From NCBI RefSeq assembly GCF_037975245.1, contig NC_092576.1, positions 9,565,501 to 9,629,500 of the forward strand: a DNA stretch of 64,000 nucleotides, given 5' to 3'. Within the stretch, counting starts at the first letter, position 1; each line of letters starts with the position of its first letter. This DNA comes from Apostichopus japonicus (Eukaryota > Echinodermata > Holothuroidea > Aspidochirotida > Stichopodidae). Of this stretch, positions 63,835 to 64,000 are shown piece by piece. Position numbers and translations under genes: made by a program. A model generated the notes under the pieces. That model saw nothing but the letters and a program-made list of their open reading frames with translations, was not told the DNA's origin and searched no databases.

Positions 63835-64000
63835 GCCACACTGTGATAGTAAGATTGGTAAGGCTTAAGAGTTCATTAATATTCATTAGCTACTTGAAGG
63901 ATGTCTGGCACTGTGATTGGGCAGTAACACTCAAAAGTTGATCAATATTCATTAGCTACATATATAATTCTACTGCAATTAGGTGGCAAGGCTCATTAAT
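63835..64000. repeat. ~70-bp imperfect tandem repeat in SHOC2 intron 9
   Basis: TTCATTAATATTCATTAGCTAC and TGATCAATATTCATTAGCTA recur about 74 bases apart, each preceded by CACTGTGAT.. and GTAA. The array may continue beyond the edge. Confidence 0.7.

Overview
This is animal nuclear DNA. Coding sequence is sparse and split by GT-AG introns, and the space between is AT-rich and crowded with miniature DNA transposons, tRNA-derived SINEs, minisatellites and poly-G tracts. The two intact genes are most like deuterostome proteins. The frequent TAGGCCTA-type words and marine-type hAT and SINE debris suggest a marine invertebrate deuterostome, possibly an echinoderm; that placement is an inference and not proven here.

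Layout. 0-9 kb: a mosaic of hAT-type MITEs, three of which have terminal inverted repeats and two of those exact 8-bp target duplications, a 150-bp palindrome, an array of GTCCG/CGGAC dyads, and the 3' end of a non-LTR retrotransposon. 10-18.5 kb, minus strand: a decayed gene for an integrase of the GIN/Ginger type. It is spread over at least six intron-separated exons (N-terminal region, remnant zinc finger, DDE core, GPY-type C-terminal domain) and carries three in-frame stops and a frameshift. Further minus-strand exon-like blocks lie downstream at 10.0-11.6 kb. A second GTCCG/CGGAC array at 19.3 kb lies in inverted orientation to the first, so the two bracket the gene.

19.4-25.9 kb: no gene recognised. 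25.9-30.2 kb, minus strand: a complete four-coding-exon ARF6-type small GTPase of 175 codons, with minisatellites in introns 1 and 3 and a partial duplication of its last 3' splice site. 30.2-52 kb: no convincing gene; three SINE copies, a MITE whose ends are tandem repeats, hAT MITEs, a 1.5-kb satellite with a roughly 420-bp higher-order period, and a region rich in GTAC/TACAGTA words. 53.2 kb to the right edge, plus strand: the 5' part of SHOC2 (nine coding exons, 324 codons, leucine-rich repeats), which runs off the window.

ARF6 (membrane traffic, cortical actin) and SHOC2 (RAS-MAPK scaffold with PP1) are housekeeping genes on opposite strands about 23 kb apart; nothing indicates joint regulation. 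The most unusual points are: the intron-bearing DDE integrase relic with possible termini; a 33-bp minisatellite in SHOC2 intron 5 whose unit is the exon 5 splice-donor junction itself; and one hairpin module reused in several different MITEs.
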